NCBI GenBank assembly: GCA_965644315.1
Contig: CBFFRQ010000065.1
Location: 1-64,000, forward strand
Length of the DNA: 64,000 nt
Direction of reading: 5' to 3'
Source: Caecitellus pseudoparvulus
Lineage: Eukaryota > Bigyra: Bicosoecida
Of the stretch, positions 1-12,400 are shown piece by piece. Position 1 is the stretch's first letter; each line of letters opens with the position of its first letter. Under the pieces are notes generated by a model. That model had not been told where the DNA came from and made no database searches. It was given only the letters and a program-made list of their open reading frames with translations. A program made the translations under genes and the position numbers.

Positions 1-14
1 ACTGCCGCGGTTGG

Positions 15-1523
15 GTGAGGGAGCGGTCGCTGGCCACTGCAGTGCAGGCCATCTCGTCAGCCAGCGTCGTGGCGGTGAACTTGGCCCTCGCCACCATCAT
101 GAAGCGCCTGACTCAATTCGAGAAGCACCACAGCATGGATTCGCAGTCCATGTCGCTGTCCATTCGCCTGTTCTTCTCGCAGTTCATCAACACTGCGCTG
201 GTCACAGTGTTCGTCAATGCGGACTGGACCCTCATAGGTGTACCCGTCGCCCCCATCTCCCAGCAGTACGATGACTTCTCCTCTGCTTGGTACGCCACCG
301 TGGGAGCTGGCATTGTGCTCACCATGCTGCTGAACATCATCTCGCCACATGCGTTCCCGCTCGCGCGCTGGGCGCAGCGCAGGTGCATGACGCGCGTCGC
401 GCTAGGGGAGCCCTTCTGCTACTGCCCCTCCGTTATCATGCGGTTGTGCTGCTTGTGCTGCTGCCCTCGGTGGTGCTGTGATGTGGTGAAGGAGATCCCG
501 CACTCCACTGTGCGCTCGCGCCAGCGCCACTACTGCTGCGCTCGACTGTGTGCGCCCTGCATGCCCAAGCACCAAGACAAGCTGACCAAGCTCTTCACGG
601 GGCCCGAGTTCCGCCTGTCTGTACGGTATGCCCAGCTTACAAACACCATCTTCGTGTGCCTGACCTTCGCCGCAGGCATGCCCATCCTTCTCCCCATCGG
701 CTGCGCTTCGTTCATCGTGTCATTCTACGTCGACAAGTACCTCTTCCTGCGCTTCTACCGCATTCCCCCGCACTACGACTCACGCATGGGCATGACCATG
801 TCTGGCCTCTTTCCTTACGCCATCCTCCTGCACGTCGGCTGTGCTGCGTGGATGTACTCAAACAAAGCCATCTTCTCAAGTGCAGAGTACGTCCTGCAGC
901 AAGTGCAAGACGGCGCTTTGTCTGCTGGTGGCGCCCTGGAGACTGCCACCCTGACGTACTCGGAGCGCCTGTCCCAACTGCACGTCATCCCCTTCATCGT
1001 CTTGTTCTTCGGCATTTCCATTTTCCTTGTGGCTGTCGTGCCCTCGAGCAGGTGTCCTCGGCAGCAGGCAGGTGCCTGTCCATCATGACCTGTGGCTACT
1101 GCCAGGCCCACGCCGACTTCCATGAGCCAGCTGGCGAAGAACAAGACCCCCCTGACGTTCACGCAGGCAACTGCCCCTGGCCCGAACAACACCCCCCCTA
1201 AGATGATTGGGACTGCCTCCTACAACATCCTCATGCAACCTCACTGCCAGGAAGCCTTTGCTCTCTCCACCGCCTTCGTGAGGGACAAGAAAGCCTTCAA
1301 GAACGTCGCAGACATCGTGTTCGACGCGCTGCCCACGGAGGAGCGCCTGCGGGCTGAGCGGCAAGCCATCAAGGCGAAGGTGAAAGAAGGCCGCAAACAA
1401 AAGCAGCGCGATGTCACGAAACAGCTCCGGGCGCAAAAACGCGCAGACAAGCGGGACCGTGCTGTGGCAGCCAAGATGGCGCACACAGCTGCCCTGAAGA
1501 AGTCGAAAGGGCGAAGGCGCTGA
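15..1523 (+). CDS. Multi-pass membrane protein, channel-like (5' incomplete)
   Basis: The reading frame is open from the left edge, with no ATG before about position 99, so the 5' end lies outside the window. The frame to 1088 encodes several hydrophobic segments, a Cys-rich cytosolic-looking stretch (many CC pairs near 430-560), and a conserved-looking block around 590-860 (YAQLTNTIFVCLTFAAGMP, then YVDKYLFLRFYRIPP). This layout resembles the pore region of OSCA/TMEM63 or anoctamin-type proteins, but I cannot assign the family firmly. A GT-AG intron of 102 nt (1029-1130) would join it in phase to a Lys/Arg-rich cytosolic tail (1131-1523) ending KKSKGRRR; that junction is an inference. It converges on the reductase gene at 1573, with stop codons 49 bp apart. 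Confidence 0.5.
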
Positions 1524-1572
1524 GGGGGCGTGAAGGGAACCACTTGATACTGAAAGTTGCAGTGTTTTCCTT

Positions 1573-2587
1573 CTATGAATGCAGTGTTTCGTGCTCTGAC
1601 GGCAGCGCGGGCGAGTCCAGCCGCCCCAAGCACACGATGTCACGACCCACCTTGAACGTCGTCATGCCTCGGGAGGAAGGTGAAGCTGCGGGGGGACCTA
1701 CGGGAACAAGGCCCAAAAAGTGACTGAATGGAAGTGGCTTGCCTTGTGCTGGCCACTTGCTCGCAAGGGGGGACGATGGAGCCCGAATGCCGCCAATAAA
1801 GACAGGTGCAACAGTGACGGCCACCAACTGCACGAGCTGTGGCTGAAGCGCAGCCTGCTGCAGCAAGCTTGTGATAAGACCAGCCCCACCTTCCACCATG
1901 ATTGACCAAAGCCCCAATGCACGCAACGAGTCCCAGATGCTCGCAAATTGCGCGTGTCCGTCTTCGTCCATGCGCACGCCGACACAGGTTGCTCCTGCAG
2001 CCACCAACGCGCGCGCCCGGGCTTGTGAGGCGCCATCCACGTCCTTACCATGCAGCACAACGACCTGACGTCCTGCTTCCCTGGCGATACGCAGCAGACG
2101 TGCCGTTGGGGGCAGACGAAGGTCGCGGTCAAGCACCACTGGCACTGGGCTCGGACCTGGCACCAGTCTACAGGTCAAGCTAGGGTCATCTGCAAGTGCC
2201 GTGCCAATGCCGATAAGAATAGCATCATGCATCGCACGCATTCCATGTGTCATCTTTAGCGAGTCGTCACAGGACAGTGCGATCATCTTCCCTGCGTGGT
2301 TGGGAACCGCGAGGCTGGCTCGCTCGCTTGGCGTTTCGGTCGCGAAACGCCAGCAGCTCCAAGTGCCGACAGCGCAGCCACACACCAGCCTCGTCGCTGA
2401 TAGAGCCATCCAGGGACTGTGCATAGGTGAGTGTGACAAAGTGATCTGCCTTGGTTTCCTTGCACTCTGCCATGAGGGCAGAGAGTCTGCTCAATACATC
2501 TTGCCCACCCTCGGCCTCATGAGACTCGGCACCCTCAGCAGCCATCGTGCTGCAGCAGGTGGACAACAACGCGGCCACACACAGCAT
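1573..2587 (-). CDS. RIB7: 2,5-diamino-6-ribosylaminopyrimidinone 5'-phosphate reductase (RIB7 / RibD C-terminal type)
   Basis: Riboflavin pathway enzyme that reduces the ribosyl side chain of the pyrimidine intermediate with NADPH. Two exons: 2386-2587 and 1573-2291, with a 94-nt phase-1 intron (GTGTGTGG...CACGCAG). The join restores the family N-terminus FVTLTYAQSLDGSI followed by IALSCDDSLKMTHGMRA, then DAILIGIGTALADDPSLTCR, which is the NADPH/substrate-binding signature. The later MVEGGAGLI matches the RibD_C glycine motif. About 306 aa from the ATG at 2587; a second ATG at 2545 (292 aa) is equally plausible. The eukaryotic type is a stand-alone reductase, and no deaminase domain is present here. 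A CAAATTGCGC word lies about 50 nt upstream on the coding strand. Confidence 0.88.
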
Positions 2588-2915
2588 GGGAGGAAAGAGA
2601 GCAATGCATTGACCAATAGATTAAAGAGAGGGAAGGCGCAATTTGGCATAAGCCGATCTGCAGCCGCCCACGGTCATCATTCACATGGACAGAAGCTGCG
2701 TGCAGCTGCACACAGCCAACAGCGAGGGTAGAGCCCCTGCTTGCACAGGAGCCCTTCTAGAGGCGCCTACTACAAGACGATTCCAGGCCGTGCGGCCTGG
2801 TCGAGCAGGCCACTATGGCGGCACATCACCTGGCGCCCGAGAGCCCGTCAAGCACGGAAACTCGGGCGCCAGTGTGCAGGTCGAAGAGGGAGTCCGGGGG
2901 AGGAGCCGTACACGC
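2588..2915. other. Intergenic region between RIB7 and the giant-gene tail
   Basis: No coding signal that I trust. It holds the CAAATTGCGC-like word (2637-2646, reverse sense) that fits the promoter element seen elsewhere in the window. Confidence 0.4.
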
Positions 2916-3443
2916 TCACTCTTCCTCCTCGTCACCCTCCGCGATGGTGTCTGGGCGAGAAGTCGCCGCGTCGGTTGCGACAGCATCGGCAACCTCAGCG
3001 TCCCACATCATGAACCCTTCGGCGTCGAAGCCAGAGGGCATGTCGCACGCCGGACTTGGCGGTGTCGTTGTTGTAGTACCACAGAGCCTTCTGCGTTGCG
3101 CATGCGGGTCCAGGAGCCCCAGGTGGCGTCGTCCTCCTCCCGGCGCTCACCGGCCAGCAAGCGCCACGGAGGCCCGGCGGGGCCTTCTTCTGGGGGTGGC
3201 TCCCGGGCTGCCAGCGGCGGCGGCGCCCGCCTTGGACTCGCTTGCGGCAGGCGGAGGCGCCGGGAGACGGTAGCTCGCCGCTGCGAGCCAACATGGGGTT
3301 CTTGCGGTTCACGACCGCCTCCTTGGACAGCGGCGCCGCGGCTCCACGCTGCGAACTTGAGAGGCCTTCTGCTGGCGGGCCACAGCGCAGCGTGTGACAC
3401 CTTCCTCCACGCCAGCTGGGCCGTCCTCCTCGTCCACCTTGTC
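2916..3443 (-). pseudogene. Frame-broken tail of the giant receptor gene, with WW domain and acidic C-terminus
   Basis: Downstream of the stop that closes the giant frame, coding-like sequence continues on the same strand but hops between frames. Between about 3130 and 3030 a WW domain can be read piecewise: SWTRMRNAEG, then LWYYNNDTAKSG, then CDMPSGFDAEG. The spacing matches W...G..YY.N..T..S.W..P exactly, but single extra bases at 3085 and 3048 change frame, and the second Trp position is Cys. The last frame ends in an acidic tail (GDEEEE) at a TGA at 2916-2918. Further frame changes occur upstream (a Pro/Ala and Arg-rich linker). An intron cannot explain one-base shifts inside the domain; sequence error or decay can. 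Confidence 0.45.
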
Positions 3444-6400
3444 TCAGGCTCCAGTGCGCGCTGCAGGATGCAGCGCGCGTGCTAAGCTTGCCGTGGTTGG
3501 GCCGCGTGGAGGCAGAGAGGCACGGCGTGCCTCCTCCTGGGAGTCCTTGAGGGCCACTACCTCCATGCTGAGCTCAGCGAGGTTGGAGTCGATGTCCTTG
3601 GCTTGCTCTCGCACCATCTCCCACTGGGCCTTGCTTGGCACGCCGTCTGACTTGAGGATCTCGTCCAGGCGGGCGCGCTCAGCCCGCATGGTGGCGCGCA
3701 TGGCCATGGGGTTCATCTGCATGCCGCCGCCCTCCAGCTCCTCGTCCAGCATGGCGGCCGCCTTCAGCTGCTTGCCGCTGGCCTTGCCCTTCTTCCCGTC
3801 AGCCTTGGACTTGGAGGCGCACATGGTCTGGCAGTTGGTGCCGCCGAAGGTCGTGTACAGCTCGAAGCCGAAAACAGTGAAGAAGTAGATCAGGGACGCG
3901 AAGATGACCATCGCCACCAGCACAGTCAGCGCCTGGCGCTGCACCTGGTAGATGGGGCTGTTGTCGTCGCCGGTCTGGAACATGATGCCGGACAGGGTCA
4001 CGAAGCAGCCGCATGCCAGTAGCACCGCCTCCATGGTGTTGTAGTCGAAGAGGTAGTCCTGCTGCACAGAGCCCTTGGACTTCAGGACGGCCTCCATGTT
4101 GCCGTTGCCCCGCATGCGGGCCTTCTGGCGGTCATTGGCGTTGCGCAGAGCAGTCTCGTAGGCAGCCTTGATGGCCTGGTGCTTCTTGTTGCCCTCCTTC
4201 ACCTTGGACTGATGGTGCAGGATGATGCCGCGGCGCTCAGCCATAGACATGAACGGGTTGTGGCGCACTTGCAGGGAGAAGCAGAAGAAGAGGACGAGGA
4301 AGGCCACTGCCATCTGGAACGACGGTGTGCGGCGGAACAGGAGGGCTGTCAGGGCAATGCAGAACTTGCGGAAGATGATGGCCAGGAGCCAGTACCACTT
4401 GCCGGGCTTGAAGTGGTAGTACAGCTTGTGGTACATGAGGCGGAAGGAGTGGTGGGGGTTGGTGGACTTGATGTCCCCAATACCCATCGCGCGCAGGAGC
4501 TGGTCGGTCTTGACCTTGTCCTTGTTGCGGCTCAAGTGCCAGTACACGAACACGGGGTACGCGATGGTGTACGCGGGCAGGGCGAAGAAGAGCGCCGGGT
4601 AGAAGAAGACGTTGTGCTCTGGAGAGTAGCACTCAATGAAGTCCACCTCCAGGTACAGCTTGCCATCGCTGGGGTCCGTAGGCTGGCAGTTGAACGCGTC
4701 AAAGGTCGTGCGGGTGAGCAGCAGGTACAGGTAGTACATCATGAGCTGCCCCATGGCGACGAGGGTAGGAGTGTGCGTGCCACGATGCTTGGCAGCCTTG
4801 TGCATGATGCGGTCAAAGGCCGTCTTGGCCAGGTAAATGAGCAGCAGCATGGCGCCCAGGAACAGGGGCAGGGACTCGATGACAAACCACTTCTGGGCGT
4901 AGTTCACATCAGGGATGGCACACTCAGGCGCAGTGATGTCCAGGTTGATCTGGAAAATGGACAGAATGCGGTACAGGTCCCGCAGGAACTGGGGCCACTC
5001 CACACGAGCGTTGGCGAACATGCCCAGCACCTGGAAGTAATCCACACCGATGGAGATGAAGGCCAGGTGCACCTTGTATCGGTTCAGGACGTACCCGACG
5101 CAGCACAGGACAACAAGGCCCACGACGAAGAGCGTGATGAACAGCCAAGCCATGTCTGGGCAGGCCACACACAGACCAGCGACGCGGTAGAACCGCTCCG
5201 CACACTGCGAGCATCGCACGCCGGTGTACTCCGGGGCGCACTCGTTTGCACCCAAGCAAGACTCCGCCGGCTCGCACGGGACGAGGTCGAAGCAGGTGGT
5301 GTTGTATGGGTACGGGCGCTCGGAGCGGCCGCACTCGGGGTTGCCCATCTCGGCATCCAGACTGTACCAGCCTGGAATGGACTCAGGCTCGGAGAAGTCG
5401 GTGCAAATGGAGCCGCTGGAGGCTAGGCAGGCAGCCTGGCACTCAGCACCCTGAGGGCACGGCAGGCACTCCTCGCCCAGCTGGCCGTAGAAGCCGAACT
5501 GGCAATGGTACTGCACCTTGAAAACGGTGTCCACGCGGCCAGCTGCGATGTCGTCAGCGATGTACATGCCAGGCTCCAGACCCAAGCCCTCGCTCTCCTC
5601 TTCGTCCTGCAGAGCACGCGGGAAGGCAGCTCGGGACAGCTCACGGCGCCCGTCCAGGTTGCTCACGTCCACATCCACGTCTGCGCCGGAATGCACCTCG
5701 GTCAGGGACATGGACAGCACGCCCTCGCTCAGCACACGGATGTTCAAATGCATGAAGCCGCCCTCTGTGGCGCCCAGCAAAGCTGCCACGCCCGCGGGGT
5801 GCAGCACTCGGCCGGCGCCATCAAGGGCTGTCACGTTGCTGTTGGCATCCAGCGTGCTCTGGATGAGCGCGGCGGCAGTTGGAGAACCGACGCCGGTGCC
5901 CTGGAAGGTCACAGAGCCCATGGCGGACACGTTCGGGAAAGTGATGTTGCTGTACCCAGCAGCGGTGATGCTGACAACCTTGGGTCCAACAGTCGCAGGC
6001 GGCGTGTCACACTCCAACAGGTTGGAGGTGTTCAGTGACAGGCCCGTGCACTCCTGCTCTCCGATGAGCACCCGCAGAGGCAGGTCCAGAGAGGAGTGGC
6101 CGAAGTCTGCGCCCTGCAAGTGCCAGTTGCTCATACCAGTGGCGTCGGGTGTGTTGGGGCGGGAGGAACGCATGTACGGGGTGTTGAAGCTCTGCGTGGT
6201 GCTGACCGTGCCGGTGCCGTCCACATCCAGCACCAGCGGGTTGTCTCGCCCGAAACCAGGGTCCAGCTTGCAGAAGTAGTACTCGTGCGTGTAAGGCTCG
6301 GGCGTGTTGGACTTGAGCGGCGGGTCGGTGTCAAAGGGGTTCTCCCTGTGCAGGTACCACTGGCTCCACTGCGTCTCCATGTCGGATCGCCAAATGGTGC

Positions 6401-9400
6401 TGACATCCCGGCACGGCGCGAGGATGTCTGCGTTGTTGTCGTCCTTGGCCCCGTTCACGTTGGCCAGCACTCGCAGGCCGTCCACGTCGCCGTCTTCCTC
6501 GTCCAGCACCTTCACCACCAAGCGGGCCAAGTCTGCCACGTGTGCGTCAGCACCACCCACCCGGACGTTGTAGGAGAAGGACCCTGCAGCGCTGCTGAGC
6601 AGGCTCACCTGGTCCTCTGCAATGACGTTCTCGCGGCGGCCGAAGTTGGAGCCGAGCAGCTTCACAATGTAGCCCTTGGTGGGCCCAGTGGGGGGCTCCT
6701 GCCCCGTCACAACTGGCGGCATCACGGACACAGGCATGGGCAGCGTGACACGCTGGTTGCCGACATGCAGCACAACATTGCGAGGGGGGCCCTGCACATG
6801 CGGCGCGAGGAACTGGATGAAAGTGGAGTTGTGCGTCACCCACACAGACCCGCGGTGCAGGGGGGCTGCCACTGCATCGCCCAGGTTGAAGGGGTCAGGG
6901 ATCATGTAAGACAGGTGGCGGTCTGAGGGAGACTCCAGCACCAACGCCTGCAGGTCACCCTGGGGCAAGCTCTCGGGCAGGAAGTTCTCGCCCGTGATGG
7001 TGACCAAGGTGCCTGCGCGAGTGGGCCACTGGGTGGGCCACATGGAGTGCACCAGCGGGGCGCCATAGTTGATGACGGCGGCAGGGTCGTTGGGAACAGA
7101 GTCCACTCCCACAGTCGTCACGTAGGCAACCAGTCCCTGCCCCACGCCTGGAGGCAAGAGGCAGGAAATGTTAGTGTGGTCTGTGACCAGCGTGACGGGT
7201 CCGCAGTTCACAATGCGGCTATCACCAGGAGCGCGGAACCACACCGACAGCAGGCTTTCGTCATCGCCAAAGTTCACGCCCGTCACAAACACGACGCCAC
7301 CATCCGTGCCGATCGTATCGGTGCCAGTGCTGGCTGCCTGCACAGCGAGCACTCTGGGTTGCTCATAGCGCACATCGATGTAGTTCAGGTCGCCGGTGTA
7401 CCCACCGACACCAAAAGCCATGGTGTACACGCTGGCTGCGTTGCCAGCGGGCAGACGAAGCTGCTGGCTGGTGTGGCTGTGAGGCAGGGACACTGAGGCG
7501 GCCTTCAGGCAGATGTCGCCAGGCCCGGGCGGCGTGTCACGAGGGCGCAGCAGGGCGAAGGACGTCACGCCGGAGCCAGCGCAGAAAGTGCCGCCGCTCG
7601 TGAAGCCGTCCTCGCCGAAATTGTCGCCAACAAGGGTCACGATGCCACCAGCGGTGGGCAGGCGCACGCTGAGACGGCCAGCGGACGGGATGGTGTCCAG
7701 CGTCAGGTTCGCAGTGGACACGCCGGGGTAGTACAAACTCACTGCGCCGTGGTCAGCCACAGAGAAAGGCGTGGACACGGTGCGAGGTGAGCCGATGGCG
7801 GCCCCCGATGCATCCACCATCATCGTCACTTGCGACACGGAGGGCTTAGCGTACAGAACTGGGCAGCCGCGCTGGTCGGTCATGCCTCCAGCCTTGATGT
7901 GCACCGTCACATCGCCACCTTGGCCCTCAGGAGGGTGGCAGCGGGTGAAGCAGATGTTCTGGCCGTCTTCCACGCCAATCACAGTCGTGGGGCGGGAGTC
8001 GCTGGCATCCACCGGTGTGCACTCACGCGTGGTCTGGCTGGAAGACGCGAACGACGTGCTGGAGAAGCGGAGGGAAACAGACACATCACGGCTGCAAAGC
8101 CCAGTACCAGTGATGTTGAGCACATCGCGGCCCGAGATGGGCAGCGTGTTGCCTGCTGTCTGCAGGTCCGCATCGAGCAGGCGAGCGCAGTCACCCTCGC
8201 GCAGTGCGGGTGCGATGTCGCGGAACAGGACGCTGCCCACCTGGTTGCCGATGGTCACTGTGAGGTTTCCCACTGGGGCTGCCGCCACCCAGAACACGAC
8301 CTCAAAAGGGGTCCACTTGCGCACGCGGTCCCGGGGAATGGCGAAGCCCCAGTCAGGGTGTGCCTGGTCGTAGCCAGTGTACGCAGGAAGAGAGCCCATG
8401 TAGTTGTTGTCGCGGTCAGTGCCCGGAGGTGGGTCGTGGTCGACAAAGATCTGCCCGCACAGCTCCAGGGGGCTGCTGGTTGCACGTGGCACAGAGAGAC
8501 GGGGTGCGGAGTCACCACTCTCGATCGTGGCGCCGGCCAGGCCGGGAGGGGGCTGGCAGAAAGCGCCCGTGCCAGATCGCAGCGTGATCTCCAGCTGGCC
8601 AGGAGCAGTCTTGTTCGTGGACAGAGAGAAGTCAAAGCGGGTGAAGTCTGGAGCAGCGTAGGCAAAGGTCAAGTCGTTGGAGTACTTGGGCAGCGACAGC
8701 AGGTTCGACACACGCACAATGAGGCGGTGGCCGGAGCCATGGCCGCCTGGCTTTACAAACTCAATGACCTCCTTGTCCTCGGCGGCGTCATACCACATGT
8801 CGCTGGGGGGGATTTCCAGATCCCCGAACAGCACCGTGTGGTTCGCAAACTCGTCCAGGATGCCGAAGCCGCTTCCGACGATGCGGATGATCTCACCGTC
8901 CGCAGCCGTTGAGCGCAGAGGGGCCGTGCCAGTGATGGTGCGGGACAGGGCCACGCTCTGCCCAGCTTCCGTGAGCCGGGAACCAGCATCCAGCCGGTCG
9001 ATGTGAGGTGACTGGTAGTGGAACGCTGAATGGGACGTGGTGTGCTCGTTCACTTGGCCACGGATAGAGACGAACCAGTAGTATGGTCCGCCTGTGCTTG
9101 CCCGGGATGTGCACTCAATGCTGTCGTGGGACACCACGACACAGTCCTTCACCTCATAGTAATCAGAGCCGAGCTGAGAGCTGGGGCCCATGCGCACCCA
9201 GTCAAGGAAGGCGTCAGTGATCAAAGGTACGTGGGCCATCTGGTACGCAAAGTCTGGGCCAAAGTTGGACCCGTTCAAGATCAGGGACTGACCACCTTGG
9301 GAGTGAGCGAGCACTCCGCCCGAGCTGAACGCTACACCAGTGTCCTTGAACATGAAATCCACCAGCGTGGGCGACTCGTACGAAGTCGTGACGTCAGAGC

Positions 9401-12400
9401 TGAGCAAACCGTCAATGGTCAGCTCCCAGCGCAGGCCACTCCCGGCACCAGGACCAGTCATGCAGCTCACCTGGGTGTGAGCCACAGTCACGGAGCAGTT
9501 CACGGCCTGGAAAATGGGCGGGCAGCGCACCGTCGGGTCGGCACGGCAGAGCTTGCGCTGCTCCTCGTCCTGGTACTCCACCTTGTCGATGTTATCAGAG
9601 CCCAGGGGGCCAAAATGCTGGCCAGTGAGGATGACCTCCTGGCCACCCTGCGTGTCAGCATCTGACGCGCCAGCGCCAGTGTAATTGGCGATGACGGGAA
9701 CATGGTAGCTGTGGTTGGTCGGGAAGAGTCCGTTCTGGTTGATGATAGGCTGGTCCACCACCGTCACAGCAAAGACCCAGTCCTTTCCAGTGCCGACGTT
9801 GGTCAGGCAGCGCACTTGGGCAGTGCTGACGGACACGGCACAGCCCTGTGCAGTGAAGCGAGCAGGGTTGCTGGATGGCCCATACGTGACCTGAATGCGG
9901 GTGTCCCGCGCAGCAGGCAACCACTGGCCGTCCAGGTAAATAAGATCGCCGCCTTCCGTGCGGGCCTCATGCAAGGCTTCGCCTGAGATGGACGTGATAA
10001 CCGGTGGGCGGTAATGCAGCGTCACATTGCGCCCCACCAGCAGCTCGCTATGCTGCTGGGCGATGGTCACTTGCAAACTCAGGGCCTGGCCACCACCCAC
10101 GACGGAGGTGCACCGAATCAGCTCATGCGGCACCACAACGCGGCAGGACGCCGCGGAGTACACGTACTCGCCAGTCTCGGCAACCGCCCCAGCGGGGGCG
10201 GAGGCGGACAGTGGAGCCCCCATGTCTCCCATGGCGGTGGACACCACAGCGCCGCCAGTGCCGAACAAACGGAAGTACTTCACGATGGGCACGAAAGCTG
10301 CGTCAGCTGACAGGTCTTCTCCAAAGTTGGAGCCGGAAACCACGAACACGTCACCACCCTCGGCATCCAACACTTGGTCGGGCACAGAGGTGGGGAAGTT
10401 GGAGAAGGGCACAAAGGAAGCAGCTCGCGACACGACTCGCACACCAGTCACCTGAGGGGATCCGTACCGGCTGCCAGTGGCACCCTCCGTATAGACGGGA
10501 GACCACTTCGCTGAGGACGCGAGGGTCCAGCTCAGTTCCCCGCCCACACCGGGCGCCGTCGTGCAGGAAGCGGCGGTGAACGCCGTGGTCACAGTGCACG
10601 CCGTAGCGTGGAACTTATGCACCTTGCCAGCAGGCCCATAGGACACGAAGACCTCCTCGCCCAAGTCAGGGAACTGCGTCCCCGTCAACACGACAGTTTC
10701 ACCGCCTCGAGTGTTCATGCCGATGTGCGTTCCTGAAACGCCAGTGATGGTGGGGCGCCGGTACTGCCCAACATACCCGCCGAGGCTAAGTGTGTCTGGC
10801 TCAGTGGCGCCGGGTAGGGTGACTCGCAACTCGAATGCGAGGTCGCCGGCTGCACCCGGGATGGTTGTGCAGTTGATCTGGGTGTTGGTCACAGTCTGAA
10901 CGCAAGGGAAGACATATGACTCGGAGTAATCCACAGCAGGATCAAATGTGCGCAGAGGGGGGCTGTCAGCAGGGCGCCGAGTCCCGGTGGCATGAAGCTC
11001 AATGACAGCGCCCGGGATGGAAACCATGCCCAGGTTGCTGCCCGTGAGTGTGAGAGTATCCCCGCCGTCGACATTCAGGCTGTCGTACGGGCCCGTCATG
11101 CTGGATACGTGCACATCATTGGTGTTGATGACGTTGATGTTCACGACGATGTCAAGGACCTCACCGCCACCGTCCATAAGACGCACACCCAAGTTGTAAG
11201 AAGGGTGCAACTCGTAGTCAAGCTCGGGCGCTGCGAGTTTGATCAAGCCTTCAACGTCGGCGTTCGCCGTCTCAGCCTCGATGGACCACACGTTGTCAGA
11301 ATTACCTGAAGTGATGGTGTAGTTCAGTGTGCCCCATCCGTTGAGGGTGTCGAGCACATCAGGGTCTCGGCCGGCCACGGTGGCGACCGTCACACCGAAC
11401 TGCACGCGAGACACGTTGGCCGTGGCGAGAGGGGTGCCCTCGAACAAGGTCACGTCCCCATCCACGGTAGTCGTTGTGGACACACTTGCGCTGGGCTGCA
11501 GAGTCACTGTGGGGGCTTCGTTCTCGTCCACGATCTGGATGGCCATGGTCTGTGTATCATTCAGCCCGCCCTTGTCCTCGACGACCATAGTGAAGGTGTA
11601 CCCTTGCACCTGCTCGTAGTCGATGGCAGCGCCAGCAGACACCAAGGAGATCTGGCCACCCGCAGACAAACTAAACACGCCTGTGTTCAGGTTGGGGGAG
11701 GACCATGACTGGGTCTCCATGCCCGGGTCATCAGGGTCTGAGCGCGTGGCCTGTCCCACGATGTGGCTCGCAGCCGAGGTCTCGGGCAGCAGGAAAGGGG
11801 TGGACGCGTCCACGATGGAGGGGGCCTCGTTGACATCCGTAACGGTTACAGTCACAATGCTGAAGTTGGAGGCAGGCGTGGGGTTCGTGTCTGAAGCACG
11901 CACCGTCAGCACGTACGTTTCGTCAGCCTCGTGATCCAGGGGCTGGGCAACTTCGATGGAACCTTCGCACTCCACCACTCCACCTGGCAGCGAACCACAA
12001 GTGGGCCCAGGCACAACCCGGAAAGCGGCATTGCCCGTCTGCAATGGGGATGTCTGTGACATGGTGAACACGAGGAACTCCGCTGGGTCGGCGTCTGAAG
12101 CACCCAGGGAGAGGGTAACGGGAGTTCCGACGGTGGCAGTCTCCGGAATGCTGAAGGCTTGCACTGCTGGGATGAGGACTGGCTGGTTGTCATCGAACAT
12201 AGCAATGCTGAGCAGGGCAGTGTCGGTCAATCCCAGCGCGTCTGTGACAGTGACGGTGAAGTTGCACCATTCCGGGGAGGAAGTGCCCGTGAGGGGGTGC
12301 ACCTCGTCAGTGCTCTGCACGAGGCCGGCCGGGCTCAGGGCACTTGCACTGAAGACTGTGCTGCAATTCGCGTATGCGCCTGGAGAACCCGTGCCTGTCG

